Part shown: one piece after another, positions 51,387 to 60,710 of the stretch
Position numbering within the stretch: the stretch's first letter is position 1
Layout of the letters: each line of letters starts with the position of its first letter
Assembly (NCBI GenBank): GCA_036381015.1
Contig: DASVDR010000011.1
Span: 1-64,000 of the forward strand
Direction: 5' to 3'
DNA from: Gammaproteobacteria bacterium
GTDB lineage: Bacteria; Pseudomonadota; Gammaproteobacteria; Steroidobacterales; Rariloculaceae
Length of the DNA: 64,000 bases
Notes under the pieces: generated by a model
Database searches by the model: none
What the model saw: the letters and a program-made list of their open reading frames with translations, nothing else
What the model was told of the DNA's origin: nothing
Translations under genes and position numbers: made by a program

Positions 51387-53897
51387 ATGATGCTGTTTCG
51401 ACAAACCATTCGCCGCCTGCTTCGCACGCCGGGGTTCACGATTACAGTCGTCCTCATGCTCGCGGTCGGCATCGGCGCGACGACCGCGATGTTCTCGTGG
51501 GTCCATACCGTGTTGCTTCAGCCGCTGCCCGTGCCCTCGCCCGAGCAGCTCGTGAACCTCAGCGCGCCGGGCCCGAAGCCGGGCTCGACGAGCTGCGCCC
51601 TCGCCGGAGACTGCCCCGACGCGATCTTCAGCTATCCGACGTTCCGCGATCTCGAAGCAAGGCAGGACGCCTTCACGGGGATCGCGGGTCACCGCTTCTT
51701 CCGTGCGAACCTCGCTTACGACGGAAGGACGCTGGCCACTGCGGGTCTACTCGTATCAGGCAGCTATTTCGACGTGCTCGAGCTCGAGCCTGCCGTCGGG
51801 CGTCTCATCGCGCCCGCCGACGAGCCGCGCATCGGCGAATCGGCCGTCGTCGTGCTGAGCTACGACCATTGGCAAAACGCTTTCGGCGGCGATCCGGGCG
51901 TCGTCGGACGCACGCTCGTCGTGAACGGGGCGTCACTCACGATCATCGGCGTCGCGCCTCGAGGGTTTTCGGGCACGACGCTCGGCGCGCAACCGAAGAT
52001 CTTCGTGCCGCTCTCGATGCGCTGGACCATGGAGCCGACGGTACGGCGGGACGCCGAGAATCGGCTCGCGTATTGGGTCTACGCCTTTGCCCGCCTGCGC
52101 CCCGGCGTCACGATCGGAGAGGCTGCGGCCGCGATCAACGTGATCTATCGCGGGATAATCGAGGAGATCGAAACGCCGCTCGTTTCCTTCCTGCCTCCCG
52201 AGAGGCTCGAGCAATTCAAGCAAAAGCAGATCGTCATCACGCCCGGCGCGCACGGCCAGAGCGAGATCCCGCAGAATGCGCGCCGGCCGCTCACGCTATT
52301 GCTCGGAGTAACAGGCCTCGTGCTCTTGATCGTCTGCGTCAACATTGCAAACCTCGTGCTCGCGCGCGGCATCGCACGCACGGGCGAGCTCGCGGTCCAT
52401 GCGGCGATCGGCGCGAGCCGCCGGCATCTGCTCCAGCGGCCGCTCGCGGAGGCGGCCGTGCTCGCGGTCGTCGGCGGGCTCGCGAGCTTGCCGGTCGCCG
52501 CGCTCATCCTCGGAGGCATCCAGGCGATGCTTCCGGGCGCGGAGGCCAGGACCGGCTTCGATATCGAGCTCGACGGGGCCGTGCTCGCGTTCGCGGCGGG
52601 GATTACGCTCGTCACGGCTCTGCTCTTCGGCTCGATTCCCGCGATCAAGGCAATGCGCACGGATCCCGGCCGCGTCGTGAAAGGGCAGGCTTCGCTCGCC
52701 GCGAGCGGGCGCGGCATGACGAGATTTCGCGGCTCGCTCGCAACGTCTCAGGTCGCATTGTCGATGCTGCTGCTGGCGCTCGCCGGGCTCTTCACGCAGA
52801 GCCTCATGAACGTCGCTCGCGTGAATCTCGGCATGGACATCGATTCGCTCGTCACCTTCACCGTAGCGCCCCGTCTGAACGGCTACGGCACCGAGCGCAC
52901 GATGAACGTCTTCGATCGCCTCGAGGAGGCGCTCGCCGCGGCGCCCGGCGTCGTCGCGGTCGCCTCCGCATCGGTGCCGCTCATCGCCGATAACGACTCG
53001 CGCGTCAGTCTGACGGTACAAGGCTTCGATGCCGGTCCAGGCACCGACACTAGCGCGTCTACCAACGAAGTCAGCGCCGGCTTTTTCGGCGCCATGTCGA
53101 TTCCATTGCTGGCCGGGCGAGAGTTCGGACGTGCCGACGGCCTCGGCGCGCCAAGCGTGGCGGTCGTGAATCAGGCCTTCTTGCGAAAGTTCGGCTTGGG
53201 AATGGATGCCGTCGGCACGCGCTTCGGCGAGGGCCGCGGCAACGGTGTCGATCTCGATGTCGAGATTGTCGGCATCGCGGCCGATGCGAAATACAGCAGG
53301 GTCAAAGACGACGTCCCGCCTCAGTACTTCCTGCCCCGGCGCCAGGACGACAACATCGGCGCGCTCGCATTCTATGTGCGCGGCGCGGTCGGCCCCGAGA
53401 CGCTGTTTGCGACTGTCCGGGGTGTCGTGAACGCAGTCGACCCCGCGCTGCCGGTTGCGAATCTCATGACGATGGAGACGACCGTCGAGAACAATGTCTT
53501 CCTCGACCGGATCGTCGCGCTGTTCTCGGCGGCGTTCGCCGGTCTCGCGACGCTGCTCGCGGCGGTAGGCTTGTACGGCGTGCTCGCCTACAACGTGGCG
53601 CAGCGCACCCGCGAGCTCGGCGTGCGGCTCGCGCTCGGCGCCACGCCGGGCCGCCTGCGCGGCCTCTTCTTGCGACAAGCCGGCTGGATCGCGCTCATCG
53701 GCATGCCGATCGGACTGGGCGCGGCTCTTTTCGTCGGTCGCGCGCTGGCATCCCTGCTGTTCGGGCTTTCAGGAAGCGACCCCGGCGCGCTCGCGGCCGC
53801 GGCGCTCGTGCTCGTGTGTGTCGTGGCGGCGGCCGGCTACCTGCCGGCGCGGCGCGCAGCGCGCGTCGTTCCTATGGAGGCGTTGCGCTACGAGTAG
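51387..53897 (+). CDS. ADOP-type orphan ABC permease (duplicated MacB/FtsX)
   Basis: ATG 51387 after GAAGGGGGGG gives 836 residues; the long open frame upstream is a shadow of the FHA-ATPase gene. The protein has two permease halves, each with an extracytoplasmic MacB-PCD domain and FtsX helices: TIRRLLRTPGFTITVVLMLAVGIGATTAMFS at the start, GLVLLIVCVNIANLVLARG...TGELAVHAAIGASRRHLL in the middle, and LLAAVGLYGVLAYNVAQRTRELGVRLALGATP near the end, finishing PARRAARVVPMEALRYE. This is the acidobacterial duplicated orphan permease pattern, which has no ATPase gene beside it. Substrate unknown. A decayed PadR regulator and permease tail follow on the other strand. Confidence 0.92.
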   Translation: MMLFRQTIRRLLRTPGFTITVVLMLAVGIGATTAMFSWVHTVLLQPLPVPSPEQLVNLSAPGPKPGSTSCALAGDCPDAIFSYPTFRDLEARQDAFTGIAGHRFFRANLAYDGRTLATAGLLVSGSYFDVLELEPAVGRLIAPADEPRIGESAVVVLSYDHWQNAFGGDPGVVGRTLVVNGASLTIIGVAPRGFSGTTLGAQPKIFVPLSMRWTMEPTVRRDAENRLAYWVYAFARLRPGVTIGEAAAAINVIYRGIIEEIETPLVSFLPPERLEQFKQKQIVITPGAHGQSEIPQNARRPLTLLLGVTGLVLLIVCVNIANLVLARGIARTGELAVHAAIGASRRHLLQRPLAEAAVLAVVGGLASLPVAALILGGIQAMLPGAEARTGFDIELDGAVLAFAAGITLVTALLFGSIPAIKAMRTDPGRVVKGQASLAASGRGMTRFRGSLATSQVALSMLLLALAGLFTQSLMNVARVNLGMDIDSLVTFTVAPRLNGYGTERTMNVFDRLEEALAAAPGVVAVASASVPLIADNDSRVSLTVQGFDAGPGTDTSASTNEVSAGFFGAMSIPLLAGREFGRADGLGAPSVAVVNQAFLRKFGLGMDAVGTRFGEGRGNGVDLDVEIVGIAADAKYSRVKDDVPPQYFLPRRQDDNIGALAFYVRGAVGPETLFATVRGVVNAVDPALPVANLMTMETTVENNVFLDRIVALFSAAFAGLATLLAAVGLYGVLAYNVAQRTRELGVRLALGATPGRLRGLFLRQAGWIALIGMPIGLGAALFVGRALASLLFGLSGSDPGALAAAALVLVCVVAAAGYLPARRAARVVPMEALRYE

Positions 53898-53907
53898 CCG
53901 CGCCTGC

Positions 53908-54021
53908 TCAATCCGCCTTGATTGCAGCCGCCGGCTCGATGGCGAGCGCCCGGCGGACCGGCCGCATGCAGGCCGCGAGAGCCGAGCCGATCAGCAGCGT
54001 GGAGACGATGACGAGCGAGCG
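53908..54021 (-). pseudogene. Remnant: C-terminus of a second ADOP-type permease
   Basis: The minus-strand frame reads SLVIVSTLLIGSALAACMRP followed by VRRALAIEPAAAIKAD and stop, which is the last membrane helix and the PxRRA...I-x-P-x-x-A-x-K end of an FtsX/MacB permease. Nothing upstream in this frame supports the rest of the gene; it is joined, in a different frame, to a PadR fragment. It is a fossil of another ADOP gene. Confidence 0.65.
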
Positions 54022-54118
54022 GCGGCGGTCGAGAACACCTCCCAGCGTTCCTTCTCCTCGGCAAACCGGCGTCGCCCGCGCTTCGTCAGGCGATAGACCT
54101 GGCCGAGGGACAATCGGC
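54022..54118 (-). pseudogene. Remnant: PadR-family regulator fragment
   Basis: The minus strand encodes LGQVYRLTKRGRRRFAEEKE followed by RWEVF, the wing and following helix of PadR regulators (Y-R-L-T-x-x-G-R-x-x-x...W). The N-terminal helix-turn-helix is missing and the reading frame breaks into the permease remnant next to it. PadR genes commonly sit beside ADOP permeases, so this is probably the residue of a deleted PadR-ADOP pair. Confidence 0.6.
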
Positions 54119-54130
54119 AGCCTGGCTTAG

Positions 54131-54180
54131 GCTACTACACGGTCGCGCTCAGCGGCCTCACGATGTGCTCGCTCGACTCC
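54131..54180 (+). repeat. Right copy of the ~50-bp direct repeat
   Basis: Matches 51317-51368 with about five mismatches, same orientation, 2.8 kb apart. Here it is the functional 3' end of the cyclase-like gene (tail SSEHIVRPLSATV). The intact permease gene and both decayed fragments lie between the two copies. Confidence 0.85.
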
Positions 54181-55409
54181 TGGAGGAGTTGGCCCGCCGC
54201 GAGCCTCTTGTCCTCGATGCCGAGCAGGATCGGCTCGGCGTTGCGGCGGTAGATGTTGGCCTTCGCATTGAAGACCTGCCTCGAGATGCCGTGCTTGTCG
54301 TTGACGGTGATTCGGCGGACCGTGAACTGGCCGTTGCGCAACCGCGTGCCGGTGAGATAGGACTTGATCGAGTCGACCCGCTCGCCAGCAAGCTCGAGCC
54401 CCTGCAGCTGATCGAGGTTGGCCGTGGCGCGCAACACGAAGTCCATGGCGTCCATCGTCGTCGTGCCGCCGCCGGCGCGCTCGACGTCCAGCGTGAAGTC
54501 GCCGACGAGGATCTGATTCGGCAGCGCGCGGTCGATCATCCTCGCAAGCTCGACGGTGACGTCGCCGACGAGGTAGTTGTAGAGCGTGGGGTTCAGGCCC
54601 TCGGACTGATGGAACTCGTAGCAGCTCCCGATGTGGAAGCACGCGCGCAGCTTCGGCACCGAATTGCACGTGGCCTTGTGGCGGGCGATCGCGTTGTCGG
54701 CCAGCACGAGGTACATCAGGTGATAGAGATTGATGTTCGCTTCGAGATCGAGGTCGCGGTTCCAGATGTAGAAGCCGTCCCCGGTCGTCGAGCGCGCGAA
54801 GTCCACGCCGATTTTCTTGTCGAGGAGCTTGCTTTGAGCGGCGTTCACGGAATAGGAGAGGCTGTTCAGCTGCGTCATCTGCTCGAACGGGCTGAGCAGC
54901 CCGAAGCCGACGATGTCGAAGAGCGCGACCGCGCGGCTCGGCACATAGGTGATGCTGTAGCGCTTGATCATCGCCTCGACGATGCGCTCGTGCGCCGGGT
55001 GCGTGCCGAGCGGCGCGCGCAGCTGCAAGTGCGTCTTCTCCGCACCGAGGAGCCGCACGACGTTGTCGAGGTGCCGGGGGCTCAAGCGCCTGCGGCCGGA
55101 CAGCAGGGCCTTGAAGAAATCCTCGGAAGGGCCTACCCGTTGCTCCGCGCCGGCACCCGCCGTGCCGCGCCGGGTGACCTCGGCCACGGCGTAGTGCGGG
55201 ATCACGACGAGGGAGATCCCGTCCGCCTCCGGGCACCAGCAGAGGATGACGTTTTGCCCGAGGCCCCACAGACGGTGGAGGCACTTGTCGAGGTAAATCA
55301 GGTCGCTGCGCTCCTTCAGGCTCATCTCGGCCGTGATGGAGGACAGCGCGTCCAGGTACCTTCCGACGCTTGCGAGCCGGAAGATCCCCGAGTCGTCCGT
55401 AAAGCTCAT
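54135..55409 (-). CDS. Class III nucleotide cyclase-like protein
   Basis: ATG 55409 (MSFTDDSGIFRLASVGRY) gives 424 residues. The N-terminal 160 residues hold a domain with ERSDLIYLDKCLHRLWGLGQNVILCW of unrecognised type. Residues about 185-330 resemble a class III adenylate/guanylate cyclase core: ALFDIVGFGLLSPFEQMTQLNSLSYSV carries the first metal Asp, STTGDGFYIWNRD the second, then NPTLYNYLVGDVTVELARMIDRALPNQILVG. This is motif reading only; activity is uncertain because the substrate-specifying residues were not identified. The C-terminal tail LQESSEHIVRPLSATV is duplicated at 51317. It converges on the FHA-ATPase and ADOP genes. No membrane helix is visible. Confidence 0.72.
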   Translation of the reverse strand: MSFTDDSGIFRLASVGRYLDALSSITAEMSLKERSDLIYLDKCLHRLWGLGQNVILCWCPEADGISLVVIPHYAVAEVTRRGTAGAGAEQRVGPSEDFFKALLSGRRRLSPRHLDNVVRLLGAEKTHLQLRAPLGTHPAHERIVEAMIKRYSITYVPSRAVALFDIVGFGLLSPFEQMTQLNSLSYSVNAAQSKLLDKKIGVDFARSTTGDGFYIWNRDLDLEANINLYHLMYLVLADNAIARHKATCNSVPKLRACFHIGSCYEFHQSEGLNPTLYNYLVGDVTVELARMIDRALPNQILVGDFTLDVERAGGGTTTMDAMDFVLRATANLDQLQGLELAGERVDSIKSYLTGTRLRNGQFTVRRITVNDKHGISRQVFNAKANIYRRNAEPILLGIEDKRLAAGQLLQESSEHIVRPLSATV

Positions 55410-55679
55410 AACGGCCCCTCCAAAAGAGGCCCGGCAGCCAGCAACGACGCGGACGCCTGTGCGTGCCGCGCGACCGACCACCGCCCCATTTTCCCCTCTC
55501 TCCCCGGCCGTTCTATGTGAGTGCTTCCGCGACGGCTCGAGGGAACCATTTCAAGTGTACAGAATTTCGCCAGTCATTGAAGAAAATCGCCTCCGGTTGC
55601 CGGGCCGCGGTGCGAACGGGATAATCGCTGCCCGCCGTCTGGCGCGGAGATTTGCAGGAACGCCACACTGGGGAAACGC

Positions 55680-57368
55680 ATGGCTCAGGACGATTCGAAC
55701 AAGGTCGATCCCCGACGCTGGTCGCGGATCGTCGTCGACGGCGTCGAGCAGGCGCCGAGCCGCGCCATGCTGCGCGCCGTGGGCTTCCGCGACGAGGACT
55801 TCGGAAAGCCGCAGGTCGGCATCGCCTCGACGTGGAGCATGGTCACGCCGTGCAACATGCACATCGACCGCCTCGCCCGCGAGGCCGCCGCCGGCGCCGA
55901 CGCCGCGGGCGGCAAGAGCGTGCTCTTCAATACGATCACGCTGTCCGACGGCATCTCTATGGGCACGCCGGGGATGCGCTACTCGCTCGTCTCCCGGGAG
56001 GTGATCGCGGACTCGATCGAGGCCGTCGTCGCCGGCGAAGGCTTCGACGGCTTCGTCGCAATCGGCGGCTGCGACAAGAATATGCCGGGCTGCGTCATGG
56101 CCATGGCCCGGCTCGACCGTCCGTCCGTGTTTGTCTACGGCGGCACGATCCAGCCCGGGCCGAAGCACCGGGACATCGTTTCCGTGTTCGAGGCCGTCGG
56201 CGGGTATGCGTCGGGCAAGATCAGCGCCGAGGAGCTCAAGGAGGTCGAGTCCACGGCGATACCGGGGCCCGGCTCCTGCGCAGGCATGTATACGGCGAAC
56301 ACGATGGCGTCGGCGATCGAGGCGCTCGGCATGAGCCTCGCGAACAGCTCGGCGCAGGAGGCGGTGTCGACGGCGAAGCGGGACGACTGCCGCCGTGCCG
56401 GCGAGGCCGTCGTCGAGCTGATCCGCCGCGGCATCAAGCCGTCCGACATCCTGACGAGGGAGGCCTTCGAGAACGCGATCGCCACCGTGATCGCGCTCGG
56501 CGGCTCCACGAACGCCGTGCTGCACCTCCTTGCGATCGCGCACGACGCGCGCATCGAGCTCGCGCTCGACGACTTCTCGCGGATCGGTGCGCGCGTCCCC
56601 GTGCTGGCGGATCTCCGCCCGAGCGGCCGGTACATGATGTCGGAGCTGATCCGGATCGGCGGCATCCGGCCGCTGATGAAAACGCTGCTGGATGCGGGGC
56701 TGCTGCACGGCGGCTGCCTCACGGTCACGGGCCGGACGGTCGCCGAGAACCTCGCAGACGTCCGGCCGTACCCCGAAGGGCAGGACATCGTTCGGCCGCT
56801 CGACGATCCGATCAAGGCGGACAGCCACCTCGCGATCCTCTACGGCAACCTCGCGCCGGAAGGCGCCGTGGCGAAGATCTCCGGCAAGGAGGGCATCCGC
56901 TTCGAAGGGCGGGCGCGCTGCTTCCCGTCGGAGGAGCAGGCGTTGCGCGCGATCCTCGACGGCGGCGTCGTCGCGGGCGACGTCGTCGTCATCCGTTACG
57001 AGGGCCCGAAGGGCGGCCCGGGCATGCGCGAGATGCTGAGCCCCACGGGCGCCATCATCGGCCGCGGGCTCGGCGACAAGGTCGCGCTGATCACCGACGG
57101 CCGGTTCTCCGGCGGAAGCCACGGCTTCGTCGTCGGCCATGTCACGCCCGAGGCCGCCGTCGGCGGCCCGATCGCCGCGCTCGAAGACGGCGATCGCATC
57201 GTCATCGACGCCGAGAAGAAGACCATCGACGTGCTGCTGTCGTCGGACGAGCTCTCGCGGCGGCTCGCGGCCTGGACTCCGCCGCGACAAGCCGAGCGAG
57301 GTTTACTCGCCAAGTACGCCGCGCTCGTCAGCTCGGCTTCCCGCGGCGCCGTCACGGTGCCGCAATGA
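55680..57368 (+). CDS. ilvD: Dihydroxy-acid dehydratase
   Basis: A 562-residue IlvD/Edd protein: ATG 55680, [21 protein letters not shown] (cluster Cys), [24 protein letters not shown] (second Cys), [14 protein letters not shown] (third Cys), [22 protein letters not shown] and the C-terminal [24 protein letters not shown]. It dehydrates dihydroxyisovalerate and dihydroxymethylvalerate in Val, Leu and Ile synthesis and carries an Fe-S cluster. The length is of the about-560-residue class rather than the 616-residue E. coli form. It precedes the lysC-lysA fusion by 68 bases. Confidence 0.95.
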   Translation: MAQDDSNKVDPRRWSRIVVDGVEQAPSRAMLRAVGFRDEDFGKPQVGIASTWSMVTPCNMHIDRLAREAAAGADAAGGKSVLFNTITLSDGISMGTPGMRYSLVSREVIADSIEAVVAGEGFDGFVAIGGCDKNMPGCVMAMARLDRPSVFVYGGTIQPGPKHRDIVSVFEAVGGYASGKISAEELKEVESTAIPGPGSCAGMYTANTMASAIEALGMSLANSSAQEAVSTAKRDDCRRAGEAVVELIRRGIKPSDILTREAFENAIATVIALGGSTNAVLHLLAIAHDARIELALDDFSRIGARVPVLADLRPSGRYMMSELIRIGGIRPLMKTLLDAGLLHGGCLTVTGRTVAENLADVRPYPEGQDIVRPLDDPIKADSHLAILYGNLAPEGAVAKISGKEGIRFEGRARCFPSEEQALRAILDGGVVAGDVVVIRYEGPKGGPGMREMLSPTGAIIGRGLGDKVALITDGRFSGGSHGFVVGHVTPEAAVGGPIAALEDGDRIVIDAEKKTIDVLLSSDELSRRLAAWTPPRQAERGLLAKYAALVSSASRGAVTVPQ

Positions 57369-57436
57369 ACTAAGCGAGTGCCGGAAACGCCCGAAGCTCG
57401 CGTCCGGTATCGGCGGACGCCAAGGAATCGTCAGCG

Positions 57437-60067
57437 ATGGTCATGATGGTGCACCGCAGCGTCGCCGCGGAGCAGAGCGTGGAGACGCCGTATCCGGAGT
57501 CGCCGTGGGTCGTGATGAAGTTCGGCGGCCGGAGCGTCGCCACGGCCGAGAACTGGGCGAAGATCGCCGGACTGATCCGCGCCCGGCTCGACGAAGGCGT
57601 CGTGCCGGTGATCGTGCATTCCGCGCTCGCCGGCGTCTCGAACGCGCTGATCGCGGTGCTCGATGCCGCCGAGCAGGGCGACTCGGTCGATGACGCGCTC
57701 GCGCAGATCAGAAAGCAGCACGTCGACCTCGCGCGGGCGCTCGGCGTCGACGCGGGCATTCTCGACGACCTCTTCGAGTCTCTCGGGCAAACGATCGCCG
57801 GCGCCCGGCTGATCCGCGAGGTCAGTCCGCGCGTGCACGCGCGCGTGCTCGCCGCGGGCGAGCTCGCCGCGACGACGCTCGGAGCGGCCTACCTGAACCG
57901 CGTCGGGCTGCCCGCCGTTTGGCAGGACGCGCGCACCTTGCTGACCAGCACGAGCTCGCGCAACCAGACGGAGCGGGCGCAGTTCCTGTCGGCGCGCTGC
58001 GATTACGCGCCGAACGCCGAGCTCCAGAAGCGCTTCGCCGCGGTCAAAGGCTTCGTCCTCACGCAGGGCTTCATCGCGCGCAACGCCCAGGGACAAACGG
58101 TGCTGCTCGGCCGCGGCGGCTCCGATACTTCCGCCGCGTACCTCGCCGGCATGCTCGAGGCGCGGCGTCTGGAGAACTGGACGGACGTGCCCGGCTTCTT
58201 CAGCGCCGATCCCAAGACCGTGCCGTCCGCGCGGCTCATCCGCAGCCTGCACTACCAGGAGGCGCAGGAGATTGCGTCGGCCGGCGGCGGTATCCTGCAT
58301 CCGCGCAGCATCTCGCCGGTGCGCGGCTCAGGCATTCCGCTGTTCATCAAGTGCACCGCACACCCCGAATGGGAAGGCACGGTGATCTCGGCCGCGCCCG
58401 GCGACGACGTTCCGCAGCTCAAGGCGATCTCCCATCGCGGCGGCATCACGCTGTTCGCGTTGGAGTCGATGGAGATGTGGCATCAGGTGGGCTTTCTCGC
58501 GGAGGCGTTCGCCTGCTTCCGCGAGCACGGCATCTCCGTCGACCTGATCTCGACGTCGGAGAGCAGCGTCACGGTGTCGGTCGACGCGAGCGCGAACAGC
58601 GCGGACCTACCGACCCTCGAGGCGCTCGCCGAGGATTTGCGCCGCCTTTGCCGCGTCACGCTGATCCACGATTGCGCGGCGATCACGTTGGTCGGCCGGC
58701 GCATACGCACGATCCTGCATGAGCTGAGCTCGGTGCTCGAGCTTTTCGAGGAGTATCAGGTCCACCTCGTGACGCAGGCCGCGAACGATCTGAACCTGAC
58801 TTTCGTCGTCGGCTCGGAGCACGCCTATCGCCTCGTGCAGCAGCTGCACGGCCTGCTCGTCAGCCGCTTCGAAGGCGGCGTGTTCGGTGCGACGTGGGAG
58901 CAGCTGTCGGCCGGAGTGCCGGCCCCGCCGCCCCCGGCGAAGCCTTGGTGGATGGATCGCCGCGACGAGCTGTTGCGCCTCGCGCACGAGCGCGGCGCCG
59001 CCTACGTTTACGACCGCCGCACGATCGAGAAGGCGATCGACGCGCTCGGGTCGCTGCGCTCCGTCGACGCGGTCTTCTACGCGATGAAGGCGAACGCGAA
59101 CCCGGACGTGCTGCGCATCGTGCGCTCCCGCGGCGTGAATTTCGAATGCGTGTCGCCCGGTGAGATCGAGCGGGTGCTGCGCCTCTTTCCGGACATCGAC
59201 CGCAAGCAGGTCCTGTTCACGCCGAACTTCGCACCCCGGACCGAGTACGAGTGGGCGCTGGAGCAGGGCGTGTGGATCACGCTCGACAATCTGTATCCGC
59301 TCGAGTTCTGGCCCGCGCTCTTCGGCGGCGCGGAGCTTTTCATCCGGATCGACACGGGGCAAGGACGCGGGCACCACGAGCACGTGCGCACGGCGGGCGC
59401 GCATTCGAAGTTCGGGGTGCCGCTGTTCGAAGTGGACGAGCTGCAGCACCTGGTCCGAAAGGCCGGGGCGAAAGTCGTCGGCCTGCATGCGCATACCGGC
59501 AGCGGCGTGCTCACGCCGGAATCGTGGCGCGACACGGGGCAGCAGCTCGTCGCGCTCCTCGAGCGGTTTCCGGACGTGCGCTACCTCGATCTCGGCGGCG
59601 GCTTGGGCGTCCCGGAGAAGCCCGGGCAGCGGCCGCTCGACCTCCGCGCGCTCGACGCGTCCCTCGCGGAAGTCAAGGAAGCGTGCGCCGGGCTCGAGAT
59701 CTGGCTCGAGCCGGGCCGCTTCGTCGTCGCGCAAGCCGGCGTGCTGCTGACGCGCGTGACGCAGACGAAGGGAAAGGGCGACATGCAATACCTCGGCGTC
59801 AACACCGGCATGAACAGCCTGATCCGGCCGGCGTTGTACGGGGCGTATCACGAGATCACGAACCTCACGCGGCTCGGCGATGCGGCGACCGAGGTCGTCA
59901 CCGTGGTCGGGCCGATTTGCGAGACCGGCGACCGCTTGGGATCCGACCGTCTGCTGCCGGTCAGCGCCGAAGGGGACGTGATCCTGATCTCGAACGTCGG
60001 TGCCTACGGCTTTGTGATGAGCTCGCGCTACAACCTCAGGGAGCCGGCAGAGGAAATCGTGATCTGA
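57437..60067 (+). CDS. lysAC: Fused aspartate kinase / diaminopimelate decarboxylase
   Basis: An 876-residue protein. Residues about 24-460 are aspartokinase: WVVMKFGGRSVATAENW, VIVHSALAGVSNALI, LLGRGGSDTSAAYLAG (catalytic Asp), VPGFFSADPKTVPSARLI, then two ACT domains (MEMWHQVGFLAEAFACFREHGISVDLISTSESSVTVSVD). Residues about 510-876 are diaminopimelate decarboxylase: VFYAMKANANPDVL with PLP Lys551, HAHTGSGVL, YLDLGGGLGVPE, LEPGRFVVAQAG and ICETGDRLGSDR. First and last enzymes of lysine synthesis are thus in one chain, as in Xanthomonas relatives. The ACT domains suggest feedback by lysine or threonine. The start ATG 57437 could also be 57443 or 57446. Confidence 0.94.
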   Translation: MVMMVHRSVAAEQSVETPYPESPWVVMKFGGRSVATAENWAKIAGLIRARLDEGVVPVIVHSALAGVSNALIAVLDAAEQGDSVDDALAQIRKQHVDLARALGVDAGILDDLFESLGQTIAGARLIREVSPRVHARVLAAGELAATTLGAAYLNRVGLPAVWQDARTLLTSTSSRNQTERAQFLSARCDYAPNAELQKRFAAVKGFVLTQGFIARNAQGQTVLLGRGGSDTSAAYLAGMLEARRLENWTDVPGFFSADPKTVPSARLIRSLHYQEAQEIASAGGGILHPRSISPVRGSGIPLFIKCTAHPEWEGTVISAAPGDDVPQLKAISHRGGITLFALESMEMWHQVGFLAEAFACFREHGISVDLISTSESSVTVSVDASANSADLPTLEALAEDLRRLCRVTLIHDCAAITLVGRRIRTILHELSSVLELFEEYQVHLVTQAANDLNLTFVVGSEHAYRLVQQLHGLLVSRFEGGVFGATWEQLSAGVPAPPPPAKPWWMDRRDELLRLAHERGAAYVYDRRTIEKAIDALGSLRSVDAVFYAMKANANPDVLRIVRSRGVNFECVSPGEIERVLRLFPDIDRKQVLFTPNFAPRTEYEWALEQGVWITLDNLYPLEFWPALFGGAELFIRIDTGQGRGHHEHVRTAGAHSKFGVPLFEVDELQHLVRKAGAKVVGLHAHTGSGVLTPESWRDTGQQLVALLERFPDVRYLDLGGGLGVPEKPGQRPLDLRALDASLAEVKEACAGLEIWLEPGRFVVAQAGVLLTRVTQTKGKGDMQYLGVNTGMNSLIRPALYGAYHEITNLTRLGDAATEVVTVVGPICETGDRLGSDRLLPVSAEGDVILISNVGAYGFVMSSRYNLREPAEEIVI

Positions 60068-60146
60068 AACGCGCGGCCGCTGCTGGCGGCGGACCGCGGG
60101 GCGGCACTACACTTTCGCTTCCCGGGGGAAAGTCACGGTCAGAGTC

Positions 60147-60710
60147 ATGGAAACCTGGCCGCGACGACGCCGGTTCACTACGGACGAGTATCACCGCATG
60201 GCCGCGGTCGGCCTACTCGCCGGGAACGTGCGGGTCGAGCTGGTCCAAGGAGAGATCCTCGACATGCCTCCGATCAATGCCGGACCGGCGAGCCTCGTCG
60301 ACAAGCTGAACCGGCTGTTGGTCCGGGCCGTCGAAGACCGGGCGATCGTGCGCGTGCACGGCACGGTGTGTCTCGATGCCGACACCGAGGTCGAGCCGGA
60401 CATTGCGCTGCTCGCGCCGCGCGCGGACTTCTACCGCGCCGCGCATCCGAAGGGGACGGATACGTTCCTCGTGATCGAAGTCGAGGACGACGGGCTGCAG
60501 CACGTTCTCGACGTCGAGCTTCGCCTCTACGCCCGTCACGGCGTGCCGGAGGTATGGGTCGTCGACATCGCGAGCGGCGAGCTCATCAGCTACCACAGGC
60601 CCTCCGCGGGAACCTATCTGAATCGCTCGGCCAGCCGCGCGCCCGGCGTCGTGCCGCTCGCGGCGCTGCCCGGCGTCCATGTGAATCTGTCGGAGCTCTT
60701 CACGAGCTGA
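60147..60710 (+). CDS. Uma2 family (DUF820) restriction-endonuclease-like protein
   Basis: A 187-residue protein: RRRFTTDEYHRMAAVGLLAGNVRVELVQGEILDMPP is the Uma2 N-terminus, EVEPDIALL holds the conserved Pro-Asp, and FLVIEVEDDGLQHVLDVELRLYARHGVPEVWVVDIASGEL is the core. In most members the core reads E-V-S..D..K..LYA; here the lysine position appears to be Glu (VELRLYA), so the PD-(D/E)XK catalytic set may be broken. Biological role of Uma2 proteins is unknown; they multiply in Cyanobacteria and actinobacteria and also occur singly. It lies 79 bases after the lysine fusion gene. Confidence 0.85.
   Translation: METWPRRRRFTTDEYHRMAAVGLLAGNVRVELVQGEILDMPPINAGPASLVDKLNRLLVRAVEDRAIVRVHGTVCLDADTEVEPDIALLAPRADFYRAAHPKGTDTFLVIEVEDDGLQHVLDVELRLYARHGVPEVWVVDIASGELISYHRPSAGTYLNRSASRAPGVVPLAALPGVHVNLSELFTS

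Noticed and set aside
51317-54180. The 50-bp direct repeats as attL/attR of a mobile element
   Set aside because: No integrase, tRNA end or mobile-element gene lies between them, and the repeat encodes the tail of a real gene; gene remnant is the simpler reading.
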